Positions 32,809-45,747 of a stretch of DNA of 64,000 bases are shown here, one piece after another (the stretch's first letter is position 1; the number at the start of each line of letters is the position of its first letter). A program made the translations under genes and the position numbers. The notes beneath the pieces are model-generated. The model had not been told where the DNA came from. It saw only the letters and a program-made list of their open reading frames with translations, and did not search any database. Source of the DNA: Taenia hydatigena (taxonomy: Eukaryota > Platyhelminthes > Cestoda > Cyclophyllidea > Taeniidae); contig JADWOT020001362.1 of the NCBI GenBank assembly GCA_036345935.2, positions 26,146-90,145 of the forward strand. The letters run 5' to 3'.

Positions 32809-32962
32809 AGCTACAAACCCACCAACATGCAACCGACAAATCATCGTAACTGTGGAAGTGGTGTCAAATTTCTCCTCCAAAACAGACATTAAAACAGCCA
32901 GCACCACCTTAGCAGATCTCGCCAATCGCCTCCAAATTATAGAGGGCGTAAACTTCAAATGA
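32809..32962 (+). CDS. Possible terminal exon just outside the right arm
   Basis: After a CTATTTAG acceptor the frame reads ATNPPTCNRQIIVTVEVVSN, then FSSKTDIKTASTTLADLANR and a short end before TGA at 32960. The alternation of strand-like and helix-like segments looks like a real protein. No upstream exon was identified. It starts about 175 bp beyond the end of the inverted repeat. Confidence 0.3.
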
Positions 32963-32999
32963 TCTTCTTCAGTCAACGACCCCATGAAATGCCAGCACT

Positions 33000-35290
33000 G
33001 TCTCCCGGCCAAGAATCCATCTTATTTGAGTTAAGGAGGTCTCTCGATTGCCTCCACGTGTTTTCCTCTTTGTTTCAACATAATCACACAATATTGCTCT
33101 ATTCTCCTTACATTTATTGCTTATGAATAGCCTGTGCTTACCATGATGCGCCTACAACTTGTCACACATTGGCCAGTTTTCGCCCACTTTAAAGGGTTTG
33201 TGCATAACAATCTCTAAACACAATTGCTACCGGCTATCAGTTGTCAATCATCGAAGATTCATCGTTGCTATGCTTGCCTATCGCCGTATTACAAGTCGTA
33301 CTGCTGCGGTCTGTAGCAAAGTAGTCCTTCAGCTTTTTTAAACATCTGACGATCAGTTCGCTGTTAATTTTACTTCTATCTAGTAGCTGTAGTGGTTGTA
33401 TGGGTGAAGTCTAAAGACCTTCCGATGCTTATCAAACCACTGATAAATGCCAAGATAATTTTGAAACGGCTGGCTCTGCTTGCCAAATTATGGCCTTGAT
33501 TTTCGCACGAGCATTTTCCTTACTGCTCTCCTGGCAGTTCGGATCAAATTATTTTCCAAGATAGATGTTGTATTAATCTACCTTGTGGGGTAGTTCCATT
33601 TTTCTAGCCTGTAAGGAGCAATCAGCCTGGTTGGTTTGGTAGCGATAATGATGATGTCATTAGGTGAACGGCAAAATATTAGGCTCATAATGGGTTTACT
33701 CTTGGGCTCTTCTCTGTTCCCACACCAGCTGAGACCAGTGTTAGCACCCTCTGGTCTTCAAGAAAGTTCATATGTGAGGTGGAGAACAAGAATGTATGTA
33801 TGGTCTGCTTTAAGGCCATCCTGCAGTCGGCTAGCATGACCGTTTGATGAAATAAGTGGCACTGGATGCTTTCAGATGGCGCATTATGCATGCCGAGAAG
33901 GTCACAACTGCAACTGGTACCAACTCACTGCTGATGATAGCGGTGATACGATAGCCGAGATCACCCAAGATAAGGTCCACAAGTGTTTGAGCTTAAAGCC
34001 GGTACATTCGATCCCAAGACACGACTGCCGAAGTGTGCAGTCCCTGAAGGATTCAATAAAGTAAACTAGCTGCTTGAAGAGGAGTGTGGGAAAGAGCAAA
34101 GGACGCACAAAAAAGATTCCTATAAGGGTTACAGAAGTTAGGATAGTGAATTATTTAAAAAAGGGAAAGATTAGTACAATGGAAACGTTGACTCCATCAT
34201 ACCACTTAAGGGATGCTTCAGTTGCTTGTAAAAGCACTAAAAGGCAGTAAATTTTTGTCTTAACTAGGGCTGTGCCTGTGTGTCTTTCCGTTTAGGCATC
34301 CCTTGCTTTCATTTGGGCAACCATTTATTTAGGACTCAGCCTATCCTCTCAAATCTATGCACCCATTCGCTCATTCATCATCCTCAAGCCGCATATTTGT
34401 ATCATCTGTTCATCCATTCATCTCGAATACCTCCACTTACGCATTTTTTAAAACAATGCACCTTCAACAGCATAATTCGCATCGTACTTCTGCTTGAATC
34501 AGCTTTCTTTACCCTGTTAAAGGGCTTTCTAAATCTTTCAAAAAGGTTGTCATAACCATGGGAGTAGAGGAAGGAAACGAATCCAACGTTAAAGCAGACG
34601 TTGCGGCAAATCATACTGCCTGTCCAGGCAGTAGTCAGGCTCTTTAGCTCCACCTGCACCATGTAGAAAACGTTCCCATGGTATCGCTTGGTAATGTCGG
34701 TGAGTGTCACTTTATTCCATGGGAAATCTTATGATTCTGCTGAATCTTGTTCTGCCGTTTTCGATGATCCAGGGAACATTTTCCTTCCGTTATTCCCCGG
34801 ACCATACTACATTTGAGTGTCCTGTAAAAATACTAGCTAGAAAATAGATTTATAGCTTTGCAAAAGACGTAGGTGGCAGAGCCAGATTTTGCTGTTGCAA
34901 GAACAGAGTCCAAGGCAAGTTCTGGAGATTGTTAGCGATCCTAGTCCCCTAGGTTTCTATATTTCCTATACGTTTGCTTTTCAGCATTATGCGTGAAGTT
35001 TTTGCAAAAAGTACCGCGAGTGACAACTTGGGCTCCCAGGTCTACATTGAATGGGTCTGTCACTCCGTCCATGTCTGCATTCTGCGAATCAATAGGCAAG
35101 TCTTTTTCAGAACTTTTTTTTGTATCCTGTGGTTTTCGTGTACCTTCCTCACCTCCGTGCAAATATGTGAATATGTGCTCATGTGCTTCGGTCTTCTAGG
35201 GCATAGCTGAGCTCAATGCCCATGTCTTGTTTAAAATTTTGAGAGTCTTGTGCCTAGAGGATTGCGTTGCTGAGATCTTATGCGTTTGTT
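33000..35290. other. Stretch without recognised gene
   Basis: Short ORFs on both strands only. The plus frame at 33876-34064 contains QLTADDSGDTI, which has an ADD triplet, but the context is too weak to call a reverse transcriptase. No repeats or RNA genes were seen. Confidence 0.45.
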
Positions 35291-35293
35291 GCA

Positions 35294-35506
35294 GATGCTG
35301 TCGGTCTAAATCCAGGAATTCGCGATTATGTTTTTGGATTTTATCACTCAGCTGGAGTTTCCTTGTATGCGTTAACTTCTGACGATGCTTACATTTGCAA
35401 ATGTTTTAAACCCACATTTTCATCTCAACTTCAATCATCGGGCTGGTTTTCTTCACAATGGGCTGGCGATTGCGTCCACTTGATTGCTCTACTAGTGACA
35501 GTTTAG
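35294..35506 (+). CDS. Possible exon, unknown protein
   Basis: A good acceptor (TATGCGTTTGTTGCAG) opens a frame reading AVGLNPGIRDYVFGFYHSAG, then VSLYALTSDDAYICKCF, to a stop at 35506. A second protein-like frame follows at 35556-35756 (WQQPEPILTVGLATANAAAD). Both might be exons of one gene, but joining sites are not clear and no family is recognised. Confidence 0.25.
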   Translation, partial: DAVGLNPGIRDYVFGFYHSAGVSLYALTSDDAYICKCFKPTFSSQLQSSGWFSSQWAGDCVHLIALLVTV

Positions 35507-35759
35507 TAGAAAGATATAAAAGAGGATTCCGTGGATCATCTGCTAGTGGACGGTTTTGAGTGTTTCGGCTCTAATTGTGGTTATGGGGCCCTGGCAACAA
35601 CCTGAACCGATACTGACAGTGGGTTTGGCTACGGCGAATGCAGCTGCAGATATCAGCTTATGGGATTTTACTGAGACCGCACCATCCGTCGTTGAACTCG
35701 TCATCGTCAACAGTTGTGGTGTTGCAATTACTCAACCAATCTGTCCTGCTGGATAGTGC

Positions 35760-38190
35760 TCCTCTCAATGTTGAAGATGCACTTGCGCAGAACTTATGAA
35801 AGACTGGATACAGTGTTTTGGTGCTAAGCAGTAGTCTGGCAAGTACTTTCCTATAAGATAAAATGCTGTGAGGATTAAAGTCCGATAATGCTATTGGCTT
35901 ACAATTATTTGTTTTGCTTGGTTCTTTTAAAAATAAGATGTTCAAGTATTGTCGCCTTTGATAATGGCATGGTGTGAGGTAAAACCAATATGAAGTAGTT
36001 GTGAAGCGATCGGAAATGTAGTTATTGTGAGTCGCTAAATGCTTAAAATGGTTTTGCTAATGTTGTGGAAATTCAGCGCAAGTCGTTGAGAAGTTTCCGT
36101 GCATTCATAACTTACGCAAAGAGGCGCTTTCATTGACGTCTAGAAGTACAGGCGTTGCAGTGAGTAAAACGGCACACTGACAAATACGATCAATTGGTAA
36201 GATAAACGGTAAATATCCAATGACTTGATGCAGATTCTGGCATATACAGTTTATTCTCTTGTCAAGCCGTGTGTGTGCCTGTGTGTTGCATAACGACCAT
36301 ATCTGTTGGTTAATGGCACTGAGGAGCGTTGCTGCTGACTAATGAAAGCAGTCAAGTTCAGCGTCATATAGTTGTCATGCGGCATTAGGTTTCAGAATGA
36401 TAGGCACATCAGACCTTAGTTGTTATGCTGATGTCATGGTCTTAAGGTCTTATAGGTGACAGGATTTAGAATTTCACTTGGTGGCATGGTGGTCAGTGGG
36501 TCCGCATCATTCCCTTCAGAGTCATCTTCGGCCATAGAAGATGGGAAGGAGACTGCAGATGCAGTACAGTTACCGAGGAGAGCACGAAGGATGACGCTGG
36601 AGGCGGTGAGAGAGACTGCGTGACGCTGCTTGCTTTTCGTTGTTGTGCACTCGCCGAGTGGGTAGTTGGTATGTGAGATAGATGTATATTCCGCCCTAAT
36701 GTTGTGTCCCCTTTTGCCTTCTTGGGGGTGAAGTGAGGCTGAAGACGCTTTAGTGCGTATGTATACAGTAGTGATGGAGATATTTTGTTGCGATTTAAAG
36801 CGCTATTGACCACATCTCATTTGTCACGCCGCGTTACACCTGCCGAATATTCTTCTTCAATGAGCATTTAAATGCTCTTTGTTTTGTTGGATTGCAGTTG
36901 ATTATTGGTATAGGTGACAAGCGCACCTTTCGGTAGGGTGCCCACCGTTTGTTTGGATTGTTTGGAAGTGGCGTCCTGCTACTTAGCCTTGAGAATCGGT
37001 TTTAAGCGTAAGAAAGGTGCGGCAGCATCGGCCATTAAATCTTGTCAGTGATGGAAGGAAAACACCCACCAGCCAAACGCGCCACTCACTGAGCTTTCAT
37101 GCAAGCAAGAAAGGAAGGAGAAACGTTGGGAGGAAGGAAGGAGTACCACGCTCACGACTGCGATATTGTACTGTCGCCAACTACTTTGTGCAGGCTGCAC
37201 TAATGCATGTCAGTGTATTGTGAGACCATTGGTCTTAATAAGCGGCTAATCTACTTCGGTAGCGGGTAATTTGTGCGAGGCATGCAAGGACAAGGATAAG
37301 GGAACAAATGGGAGATGAAAGAATTAGATTCTGACAAGATGGATCAGTCAGGTAGTTTTTGAATCAATGAGTTGAATTGATGCTGTTCTGTTTCCCATTC
37401 GCATGGAGCAAATCCTCTATTTTATGCACCAACAAGAGTGTTTGTTGTCCTCTTGATGTGGTCTATAACAGCTATATGTCAGACCGGAGGACGACGGTTA
37501 ACAAAGCTAATGCACAATGGATTGTGCGATACTGTAGACCAATCTACTGTTGCTACGTGGTGGCAGTGGTCTTCATTTCTGTTTGATTGTGACAACCATT
37601 ACCTTGTCCGCAGTGTAGTAGAGGTTCTTCATTATCTTATAATATTTCTTTATAGAAAACAAACGATTAGTATTCATGATTTCGATCACATGATCTCGCC
37701 TTTAACTTGCTTTAGCATTAAGCATGATGCACACAGAAGACGTTAACTCTTATGCAAACCACTTCCTTACTTTTGTTTGACAGCTTTGTAATATTTACAA
37801 ATATAAGCTCACGGGCTTTTGGTGGAACGTGCTAAGATGTAAAAGTACTTGGCAAGAGCGCAGATGTTAAACAATTTCATGCTCTACAATTCGATTGGCA
37901 ACAGGGAAGTGGAACGTGTGCAGGCAAAATGGAGAAAATTCGTTTACATTTGAGTACCAGTATTCCTCCTAAGAGATAATGGCTTCGCCTGTACGATCGC
38001 AGTTCACACTTGGTATTTCACTCACCTTTCTGTAGCGCTTGCCGCCTTTGCCTTGACCATTACATTCACCATATATACAACTAATACCCTGAATGGACGT
38101 AAGTGGGAGCAGGATCAGGGTTCCGTTTATAAAATAGACCATGCAAACCGCAATGCTGTTTACATCTCCGTGCATAGACGCCCTCCTTTC
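35760..38190. other. Stretch without recognised gene
   Basis: Only short, mostly overlapping ORFs, for example 36493-36813 minus (Ser/Thr/Pro-rich) and 37438-37746 plus. A purine-rich GGAAGGA-type tract lies near 37110-37140. No domain or splice model can be supported. Confidence 0.4.
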
Positions 38191-38196
38191 TTACGA

Positions 38197-38295
38197 TTTG
38201 GAGGATGCACTGCCTTAGCCACGGTCCAACCCTTTTCTAACGGTTTCCCTCAAGGTAGAGCCGCAGGCCACACGCTGACTTGCTTGACTGCCAGC
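38197..38295 (+). pseudogene. Reverse-transcriptase motif of a decayed non-LTR retroelement
   Basis: The frame reads RFGGCTALATVQPFSNGFPQ then GRAAGHTL. This resembles the non-LTR reverse-transcriptase block in which a short strand and P-x-x-x-GVPQG-S-V-L-G-P precede the catalytic FADD motif. NGFPQG (38239-38256) and the following G-x-x-L keep the spacing; S and P are replaced. No FADD motif follows in frame, so this is at best a degraded fragment. Confidence 0.4.
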
Positions 38296-38966
38296 ACAAC
38301 TGCTCTTCGATAGAACCATCGCAGTCCTAGTGACCACTACAATGACCGACTGAGTAGGTGAGAAGGCCTTAAGGGAAGGATTATTAGCAACCGGCTTTTT
38401 AAAAATTGCTTTTTCCGAGATGACGCTAACCAAAGGGCTTCACGAAACTATTCAATGGGTAGTAGTGATGATAACATGCACAAAGGGTAAGGGCGTATTT
38501 AGCGCAAGCCCATGACTTAGACCTATTAGGAAGCTTGACACTTCCATCCAAGGGGCTGAGCACGCAGATTCAAGCACTCGCCATGATGCGTAGTTGGATG
38601 AGGAAGGTTTGTTCTCAGCGTCTGTGTTGCGGGTAGAACGTTGTGCCACAAAAGCGGATCGGTGCTCTGCAAATACTAAAAACACTTGCGAGCAATGGAA
38701 TTTATTGGCAGTTCCGATTTCCGTCCACAATTTAATTATTCCGCAAAATTCACAAAGGACATAAAATTGGTTCTAAGAGATTCTTCGTTTGAAATAATTC
38801 GTATTTAGCAATTCAGCCAGATCTTGAAGCAATTGCTTTGGTCCTTCGAGTTCATCGATGCCAAATAGACTGAGTGGTGGTCTGTGTATGTGAGCTGTTA
38901 TTACTTCTTTTAGTGAACTCAAGAGAATCGCGCGGAATTCGCATTCACCTGCGACGCGATCACACG

Positions 38967-39209
38967 ATGGCCTGTCATACACATCTAGAATTCGAAAGCG
39001 AAACATGGGAGCAGGCTGACCTGAATGAAGTCCGTGCTCTCCTCCACGGATGTAGCGGTTATGTTTCGCAGCAATACCCTGCTATTCGCATTGAGAATTT
39101 AACACTGAACGACGTCCACACCCTCCTCAATCGGGTCCGGTTTTCCACCTTTCGGATTGCCTACATTGAGCAGTATGAGGGATGCCAGTACTATGTTGTA
39201 ATTTTCTAG
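38967..39209 (+). CDS. Unknown 80-aa protein or terminal exon
   Basis: ATG at 38967 gives MACHTHLEFESETWEQADLN, then EVRALLHGCSGYVSQQYPAI, a helix-like VHTLLNRV and two strand-like stretches (FRIAYIEQYEG, CQYYVVIF) before the stop. The composition and heptad-like leucines look globular. The same frame is open about 90 bp farther upstream, so this may be a last exon. Part of the opposite strand is also open (38773-39006, containing SLFGIDELEGPKQLLQ after a CACAG acceptor), so a divergent exon pair is possible. Confidence 0.35.
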   Translation: MACHTHLEFESETWEQADLNEVRALLHGCSGYVSQQYPAIRIENLTLNDVHTLLNRVRFSTFRIAYIEQYEGCQYYVVIF

Positions 39210-39439
39210 TATGCCCCCTTTGTATGATCTTAGAGCGAAATATATTTGCACACATTTTAATGCGCTAAATTCCGCTGATATATGAGGCTTTAGGAATGGG
39301 ATGCTCATTAGCTTGAAAGTAGACAGCAGTCGCATTGTTGTTTTGGGGTTTGACAACCTTCCAAAAGATGCGCTTTCTTTGACCGTTCCACAGCATCGCA
39401 AGTCGGTATTATTGGTGATTTTTCGCGTCAAAGATCGCT

Positions 39440-40730
39440 ATTCGTGCACTACAAATGGAGGATAGCGTTTCCGCCTTGTGACCCAGAGCTGAGGCCGGCT
39501 CAGTTCACAGCGTAATGGCTACGCATAATTTGCCGACATTGGAGTCAAGTATCTTGCCACCTCCATTTCCTGACTACACTGGATGGCACTGGATGGTCCA
39601 AGCACCGAAGCGCAGCAAGCAAACTCTGTTATTCATCCAAGCTATTGGCGTTTGATTAGGAAAACCATATTATTTTGCTATCGGCTTTAAGAATGAAGTC
39701 TGGATATCCATCGTCTCAACTTTGGGAACCCTAGCAAGTGCACTTTTTTGCCTCACAGATAGGAAGATTTCCAATGAAAGACGAAAATAAGTCAGAGGAA
39801 AGGCGAAAAGAAAGGCAGATTCGGTTAATAGTGGACAACATGAGAACCTCCGAAGTAAGGCCAAAACCGGCCCTTTAAATGCTGTTAGTAGTTAAAAACC
39901 AAATCCAGTTAGATTAAACAAACCTGGATTAGGCTATTAAGTGTTTCCAGTAACCTCCTAATTGAACCAAATTGTCCATGTAGCGCTCGGTTTATTTGAC
40001 CTGGCTAATGCATTTTCGGTCTAGTGAATAATTTCCGTTTATTGTGAATCGCTAATGATGTGCACTGCTTTGTGTTTCTTGCGGACCATACCAATTAATC
40101 TGGCAAATTGCATAACTGGTGCAAAAAATTCTAGGCAATGAAATTAAGGCGAAATAGTGATGCAAAGGACGGATTTTTACTAATCCTAAGTGGCCTCCTA
40201 AAATTCACAATTCATGTCAACTGGAATAACCCACAACTCTATTTTTGATGGCAAACAATTGGCCGAATAAAATAACAGATGATGTTGCCGCAGACGGTTC
40301 TTTCCTTTCCCCTTCTTCCCTTCCATCCCTGCCATGAGAAGGTTTAGGTATTTCTAGCCATCTCTATTACAGCACAGAACAGATATGCAATGACAGGACC
40401 AAAGTATTAACGACTGCGGACACTCAGGCTCAGGAGACCTACCACGTGTGTCAACGACCAGGCCAAAATTGTTTTTCTCCTCCCGCCTACAAAGCGTATA
40501 AGTGTTACGGTTACTGTCAGCTTTAGGAGGTCAAGGGGTATAGCACTTAGGAATAGGGCACTACCATCGCAGGATTTGTTGCGTCACATATGTGCGGCTT
40601 ACTGTGGATCGACGAGTCCGAGGTTGAGCACAATGCTTCCCGCATATTCATGTTCCAAAAGTGTTTATTCATCTCGAAACATTACAACGATTTAAAGCCT
40701 GACCTAATTTTCTTTGTCAAGCATACTTTA
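39440..40730. other. Stretch without recognised gene
   Basis: Only short ORFs. The minus frame at 39670-39864 has a hydrophobic start but no ATG in good context. No repeats recognised. Confidence 0.45.
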
Positions 40731-40735
40731 AGGCC

Positions 40736-40954
40736 ATGAAACTACTTCTGCGACTCCAGAACGATGCGGATTTTAGCATGGATAGGAAGGCTTTGGTCCT
40801 GAATCCTCTGACTTTGCTGCGAGTTGACATTAGGGCGTTGAATTCACAAAAATGCTGTGGTTATGACGTGCTCATAGGTCTCCTTCGATCATGCCAAGAA
40901 TGCGAATTATGTCACCTTTCAAAATGTGTTATATGCAACAAATTTGAACTATAA
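40736..40954 (+). CDS. Unknown 72-aa ORF with C-terminal cysteine cluster
   Basis: ATG at 40736 gives MKLLLRLQNDADFSMDRKAL, a leucine-rich middle, then a cysteine cluster of pattern CC-x11-C-x2-C-x2-C-x4-C-x2-C in the last 35 residues, ending NKFEL. The cluster could bind zinc but matches no family I know. A GTCTCC donor-like site lies inside the cysteine region. Single-exon reading is the simplest. Confidence 0.3.
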   Translation: MKLLLRLQNDADFSMDRKALVLNPLTLLRVDIRALNSQKCCGYDVLIGLLRSCQECELCHLSKCVICNKFEL

Positions 40955-40959
40955 AAGTG

Positions 40960-43860
40960 TTCTACTTCTAGAAACTTACAGGATCTACTGGCGTTTCAGC
41001 AAAAGATAATAATAAGTGCCAAATTTTAGAAACAACTAAATGTTTTAATTGTGTGCATTAAGCTTGGAAATAGATTTAGCATGGTTGTGTGGCAAATTTG
41101 AGCCATGCTATGACGGATTGTGCTTAAGTAATGCAGATGAATGAATTAATGTGCAGAATGCCTCCAACATTCATGATGATGTGCATTTACTATTTGCATA
41201 CCATACAATGTGATGCCATTAGAATTGGCGCTGACATCTATTAAGCAACCGTCTTTTAGGCATAAGAATTGAATACCTACAAGCATTGGTGGAGGATATT
41301 GGCAACTTGAACGAAATTGCAGACCTTGAGGACTGTAGAGTCTGTGTGGTGAGAAGTTCAGTTAAGCTGGCTTTAAAGGATTATGCTGCACCACCACATC
41401 CCAGCCAAAATTGTTCCTTGTGAAGAGCACATAAACGCAGCTCGTGTGTACTTTGCTCTGCCTGCAAAAATGTCCATTTCGCCTTAATTGGGGAAATGCT
41501 CTTTATAATGCCTTGCCAAGAAGTGCTGCGCCGAGTGGCTTAACTTAAAGAAATGCTGAAATTTTGGATTAAAATATAATCAAGCATTGACCGCTGATCT
41601 TAAAACGGAAAGTCTTCTTTGATTTAGTGCACTTAGAGAAAATTCGCACAAATCTGCTGCGTCATGTGCACAACTCTAACCTTCTTAAATGAACTTATGT
41701 AAAATCGTGAAACGCTGCTTTAAAGCGCTCCTGACTGACCATCAACCCACTGGCCACCTGTTTCTGAGTATCAGGCCTGAAAGACCAATTGAAAGACGAA
41801 TTAAAGCCATCGAGGAAACAGTAAAATTTAATGGGGAGTGAGATTTATGCTCTCCATAGTGATTGACAATTTTGACTCAGCCACCATGTAAACGTGATTC
41901 CTCTTGCCTTTTGAGCACATTTTACTCGAACGGATGTCACTCACATCTGACTGCAATCGGGTTGAACTCCAATAAGACCAATGGTTGTCATGGGGAGGTC
42001 AGATGCCCCAGGAGTGAAGTGGATAGGATAGATTGACGCACTGCATGGACTTCAATGCTGCCGCATTCATCTGAGCAAATCAAAGCCTTGCTATTCTAAG
42101 GATTAATTGGGTTTTTCGAACTTCAGCAATCACCTCGGGCGTGACGATTGAACCCTCTTCAACAGATACGATTTATCCCACTTTCAAACAAGTAAAGTGG
42201 TGAAACTCGACTCAACTTACAGTTGATTAATATGACGAATCATTTCTGTTGTTGCGGCTAATTCCAGCTTCTTCCGCTTCTCAACTGCAAGGCGATAAGT
42301 AATCAAAACAAATATTTGTCGAAGAAGTGAGGAATTAGGGCGCAATGCCAAATCTCACGAGATATAGTCATTTTGCATCGCATGGTCGAAGAAACGTCGC
42401 TAAGTTTTTGCAGAAGAATGGTCTTTAAAAGCAAATCAAGGTCCAAGCAAATCGTCACTTAGACCTCTGTGAAGACAATCAACTTCACCCTCTATCCACT
42501 GTGCTGTGATACGACAATGCATCATCACTGCTTGCGTGTTGACGCATAAGGCAGAATAAGGCTTAAGAAGGAAAATGTGATTTGAATCGGGTTTAAGATT
42601 AGATAAAGCCTGGAAGAAGGAAGATGGTTGAAACTACAGCACAAGGGGCACGACTACCTTGATAGGGACCAATCAACCCTTCTCAGTTGGCTAGCGCACT
42701 GTCATGCATCATCATTGCCTATACACAGTGCCAATGCCAATAACAATGCCAACACTCTGGGTAATTATTTAATGTCATCATATGGATTGTTAACATTATT
42801 GAAGGAAGTAAACTTCTGCGAATGGTCTAGGCATCATTCTGCAGGATTTATACCTCCTAGTTATTCTTCTAGCGGATCGAAGCGATTGGATGACTAGTGC
42901 ACCTCCAGTTGTGCAACACCGAAGCCAAGTCGTAGCAACCGATTCCAGATTCTTTAAATTGCAATTTCGCAATCTTATTCTTGGCATTGGGATTTAATGT
43001 TGTGCAAAGATGAAATCCTTACCGCGCTGCTTAAGATCAGAGCAGAATCTTCCTCTAATACCGAAACGCTGTAACGCAGAGCATAAAACTTTGCATCGTC
43101 GTGCTACTTGTCATTCGTGGAAGTGAAAAGTAAAGTAACTAATTCTAAGCGGTTTGCAGACACATTGCTTAACCATCAGAGTTTCCATCCTGGTGTTTTA
43201 AAATCAGGACATGCAGGCAAGTGGTTTACTGTACGAACAGCATTTCAGTGGTGAGGAAGGAAGGACGCAAACCTTTTCTTTCTCTTCTGACGTTGCAAAC
43301 GTAGAGCACTGATTTTGAATGTCCAAACAAATCATCTCATCAGTGGTAGCTATATGATTGACAACGCATCGCTAAGTTTTTCTCTGTGAAAGATTTTTAA
43401 TGCACATTTTTGGTGACATATCTGTTGGAAGAAGTAACTGGAAAAAAGCGCTTTTCGTTGACAGAAAAATTTAAAAGGGCTTTCGAAATAAGGAGCTTTT
43501 CGTTTTCCTACAACTTCTTTTAAATTCTCATCAACCAGAAGTCTTTCCTTTTGGTATATTCTCATCTTAAATGGGTGAGGTGTGGCAATTTTAGGACCTT
43601 CAGTGAGTTAAATAAAGTAAAATGTTAATGAATTGGTCAGAAGGCTGTTTTTTTGCTTTATGCGATGTCTATTCCCATTCTCCTATTTTAATGATTAGAG
43701 CATTTGAAGCTAAGTAATTTTGGCATGCTAACTAAGACAATTCATCTTTGCTTAAATGGCAGAAGGAAGCTGCCGAACGAGACTTCGAGATTACAGATTA
43801 TACTCTAGCAGTACACCTTTACAATGAATAGACAAGTCCAAACCATGTCTGCTTGCAATA
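40960..43860. other. Stretch without recognised gene
   Basis: About 2.9 kb of AT-rich DNA with very few ORFs above 60 codons (42628-42897 plus, 42796-42987 minus and 43350-43565 minus), none with splice or domain support. Confidence 0.5.
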
Positions 43861-44135
43861 AAATTTGCCAATGTTAAAAATGATGCTAAGACTAATGACT
43901 TTAAAGTGTATTTCTGCCCTATCCTTGATTATAATAGACAACAAATATCCCACATCCAATGTCGTCATCAAAATTATTCATCGGAGTAGTAAGGGTCTGG
44001 AACCCATGCCGCTAAGCGGGGTAGGTAGACTTGGACTTCTTAGTTCAACTTTTTGGCCAGGGATACTTTGTAGTGACAGATCAAGCAATCGCAAGAGCGG
44101 GACGAGACCTGGCTTTTTAATCGGCATTAGTTGAG

Positions 44136-44252
44136 GCTCTCTCTTCCTTTCTTTCTCCCACTTTTCTCTTTTTTTACCCCTATTCATCGTGTCGCCTTCT
44201 TTCTTTCTGTCTTTCCTTATCCTTATGCCCATCCTCCTTTCCGTAGCTTTAA
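44136..44252 (+). repeat. Polypyrimidine tract
   Basis: Mostly C/T with several CTTTCTTTCT-like units. It is followed by TCCTTTCCGTAG and, 45 bp on, by a strong CAAAG/GTAAGT donor at 44289, so it may be a long polypyrimidine tract in front of a small exon (44245-44288). Confidence 0.5.
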
Positions 44253-44299
44253 CTCCTTATAGCCTACTAGTAGATTCTTCGATCAAAGGTAAGTCACAC

Positions 44300-44530
44300 T
44301 CAATTTTCGTGTATCGAAGCAGACGCCAAAATAAACGCGAAATCCATTAGCGCTAATGCGTTTGCATGATCTTTTCTCCTTAAAGTGGGTCCAACGTTTA
44401 AGCTGTTTTGAATCATCATTACTGCCGCCCTCAACCTGCGTATAAGACCCAAAAAGAATATTCTGAGATGAAATACACTAAAGTCGCCAACATTCGCCAC
44501 CTCCTCTGGACAGGCCTTAACCAGACTCAC
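44300..44530 (-). CDS. Unknown 76-aa ORF
   Basis: ATG at 44530 gives MSLVKACPEEVANVGDFSVF, an Arg/Ile-rich helix-like centre, SLNVGPTLRRKDHANALALM and a short hydrophobic end. Composition is protein-like. The ATG overlaps a strong GTGAGT donor of a possible mini-exon (acceptor TCTCAGCAG just upstream), so this stretch could instead be intronic. Confidence 0.25.
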   Translation of the reverse strand: MSLVKACPEEVANVGDFSVFHLRIFFLGLIRRLRAAVMMIQNSLNVGPTLRRKDHANALALMDFAFILASASIHEN

Positions 44531-45099
44531 CTAACTGATGGGTCCTGCTGAGAAAGAGAAGGGAAATTGGAAAACATAGAGAGTGCAGAAAAGCCTGACC
44601 TGACCTACTGTACATAGCAGAAATTTTGGCTTGCCCTTATGCAATAAGTTCTTGGTCCTGTTGTATTTATTGTAATTTATTAATCCGAATTCGCTTTAGA
44701 TCGTGGGCTTAATGATTTGTATAAGTTACTATGCGAGGTCGAACGTCTCTCCTCGCCGTAATCACAGCTACGTCTACGAGGCAAAAGCTTACTGCACTAT
44801 GAAATCTTGCTAAATCGCACAAGTGGGGCGTTAGCCATCATTTGAGGAACTTTACCAAGAAGTTATACAGACCATTCTTAACAGAAAGTTCCAAATTATG
44901 CTGAATGGAAGTAAATTACTGAAACCTAATCCGCCTCGCTTGCGTCCAAAACTTGTGCTTCCTTTTACATATTATGTAAGGACGATATGGATCGCAAAAC
45001 GACAAGCAAACGCACTGTGCTTAAACTCGATTTGCAGTGGATTTAATCCCCTTCAACCACCCCTACTTGGTTCCTTTCAGTAGAGCCACAAAACCAACA

Positions 45100-45740
45100 G
45101 GTATGGGTTGACAAGGTGATGTGTTTAAAGTACGCATGATCGCACATTATGCATCAGTTAAAGCATATTTTTCCTCCCTTAGCAACAGTTTGCCTGTAAA
45201 ATACTGCATTCACTGATATCGTTTCCACCTGATGTCTAAGCGCTAATTGACAGAAACATCCAAGCCCTGTGATGAGGTGGTTTTGATCCTACAGCGCAGA
45301 ATTTTCCGCACATTTTTATTATTGTTCTTGGTTAAATATTAGATTTAGCATCATTATTTGGATTACTTTGCTTAGTGGTGTAGGAGTGAAGACACGATTC
45401 ATGCGTTCATACCCATAGCATAGCCAAGATAGATGTTCGAAGCAGACTGATCATGGATTCAAATCCGACTAGTAGACCGGTCTTGATGTTTTGCCAAGGA
45501 GATGTCGGCAAGGTAGTGCACTGCTAAAAGCGCGGTGGAAGAAGGGGGCTTTCCTGAGTTGGCAAGTGTTAGGTGCAACTTTCCTGTGCTCTATTCACTA
45601 CCGATTTCAGATGATGAGGCTAAGGGAAGTAACTGCCATCTACGTAAAATCTGCCATATCTACTTACCAATTGCCTTGAGTCGGGCTTGATTTTACGTTG
45701 CCGTAGGCTTACTGACCACCTAGCCTGATGTCCTTTCCAC
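45100..45740. other. Stretch without recognised gene
   Basis: No convincing exon. The plus ORF at 45491-45679 has no ATG in good context and no domain. Confidence 0.45.
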
Positions 45741-45747
45741 AATTCAG

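Noticed and set aside
32797..33012. Minus-strand ORF with AKVVLAVLMSVLEE, vaguely like H2A APVYLAAVLEYL
   Set aside because: Five identities in twelve, and the plus strand of the same stretch has a better exon with an acceptor. It shows the noise level of such short matches.
33900..33945. LTADDSGDTI as a reverse-transcriptase FADD-type motif
   Set aside because: ADD alone is too short, and the surrounding residues do not follow any reverse-transcriptase block.
45450..45475. GATTCAAATCC, matching a tRNA B box
   Set aside because: T-stem and acceptor-stem pairing fail when folded by eye, and there is no matching A box at the right distance.
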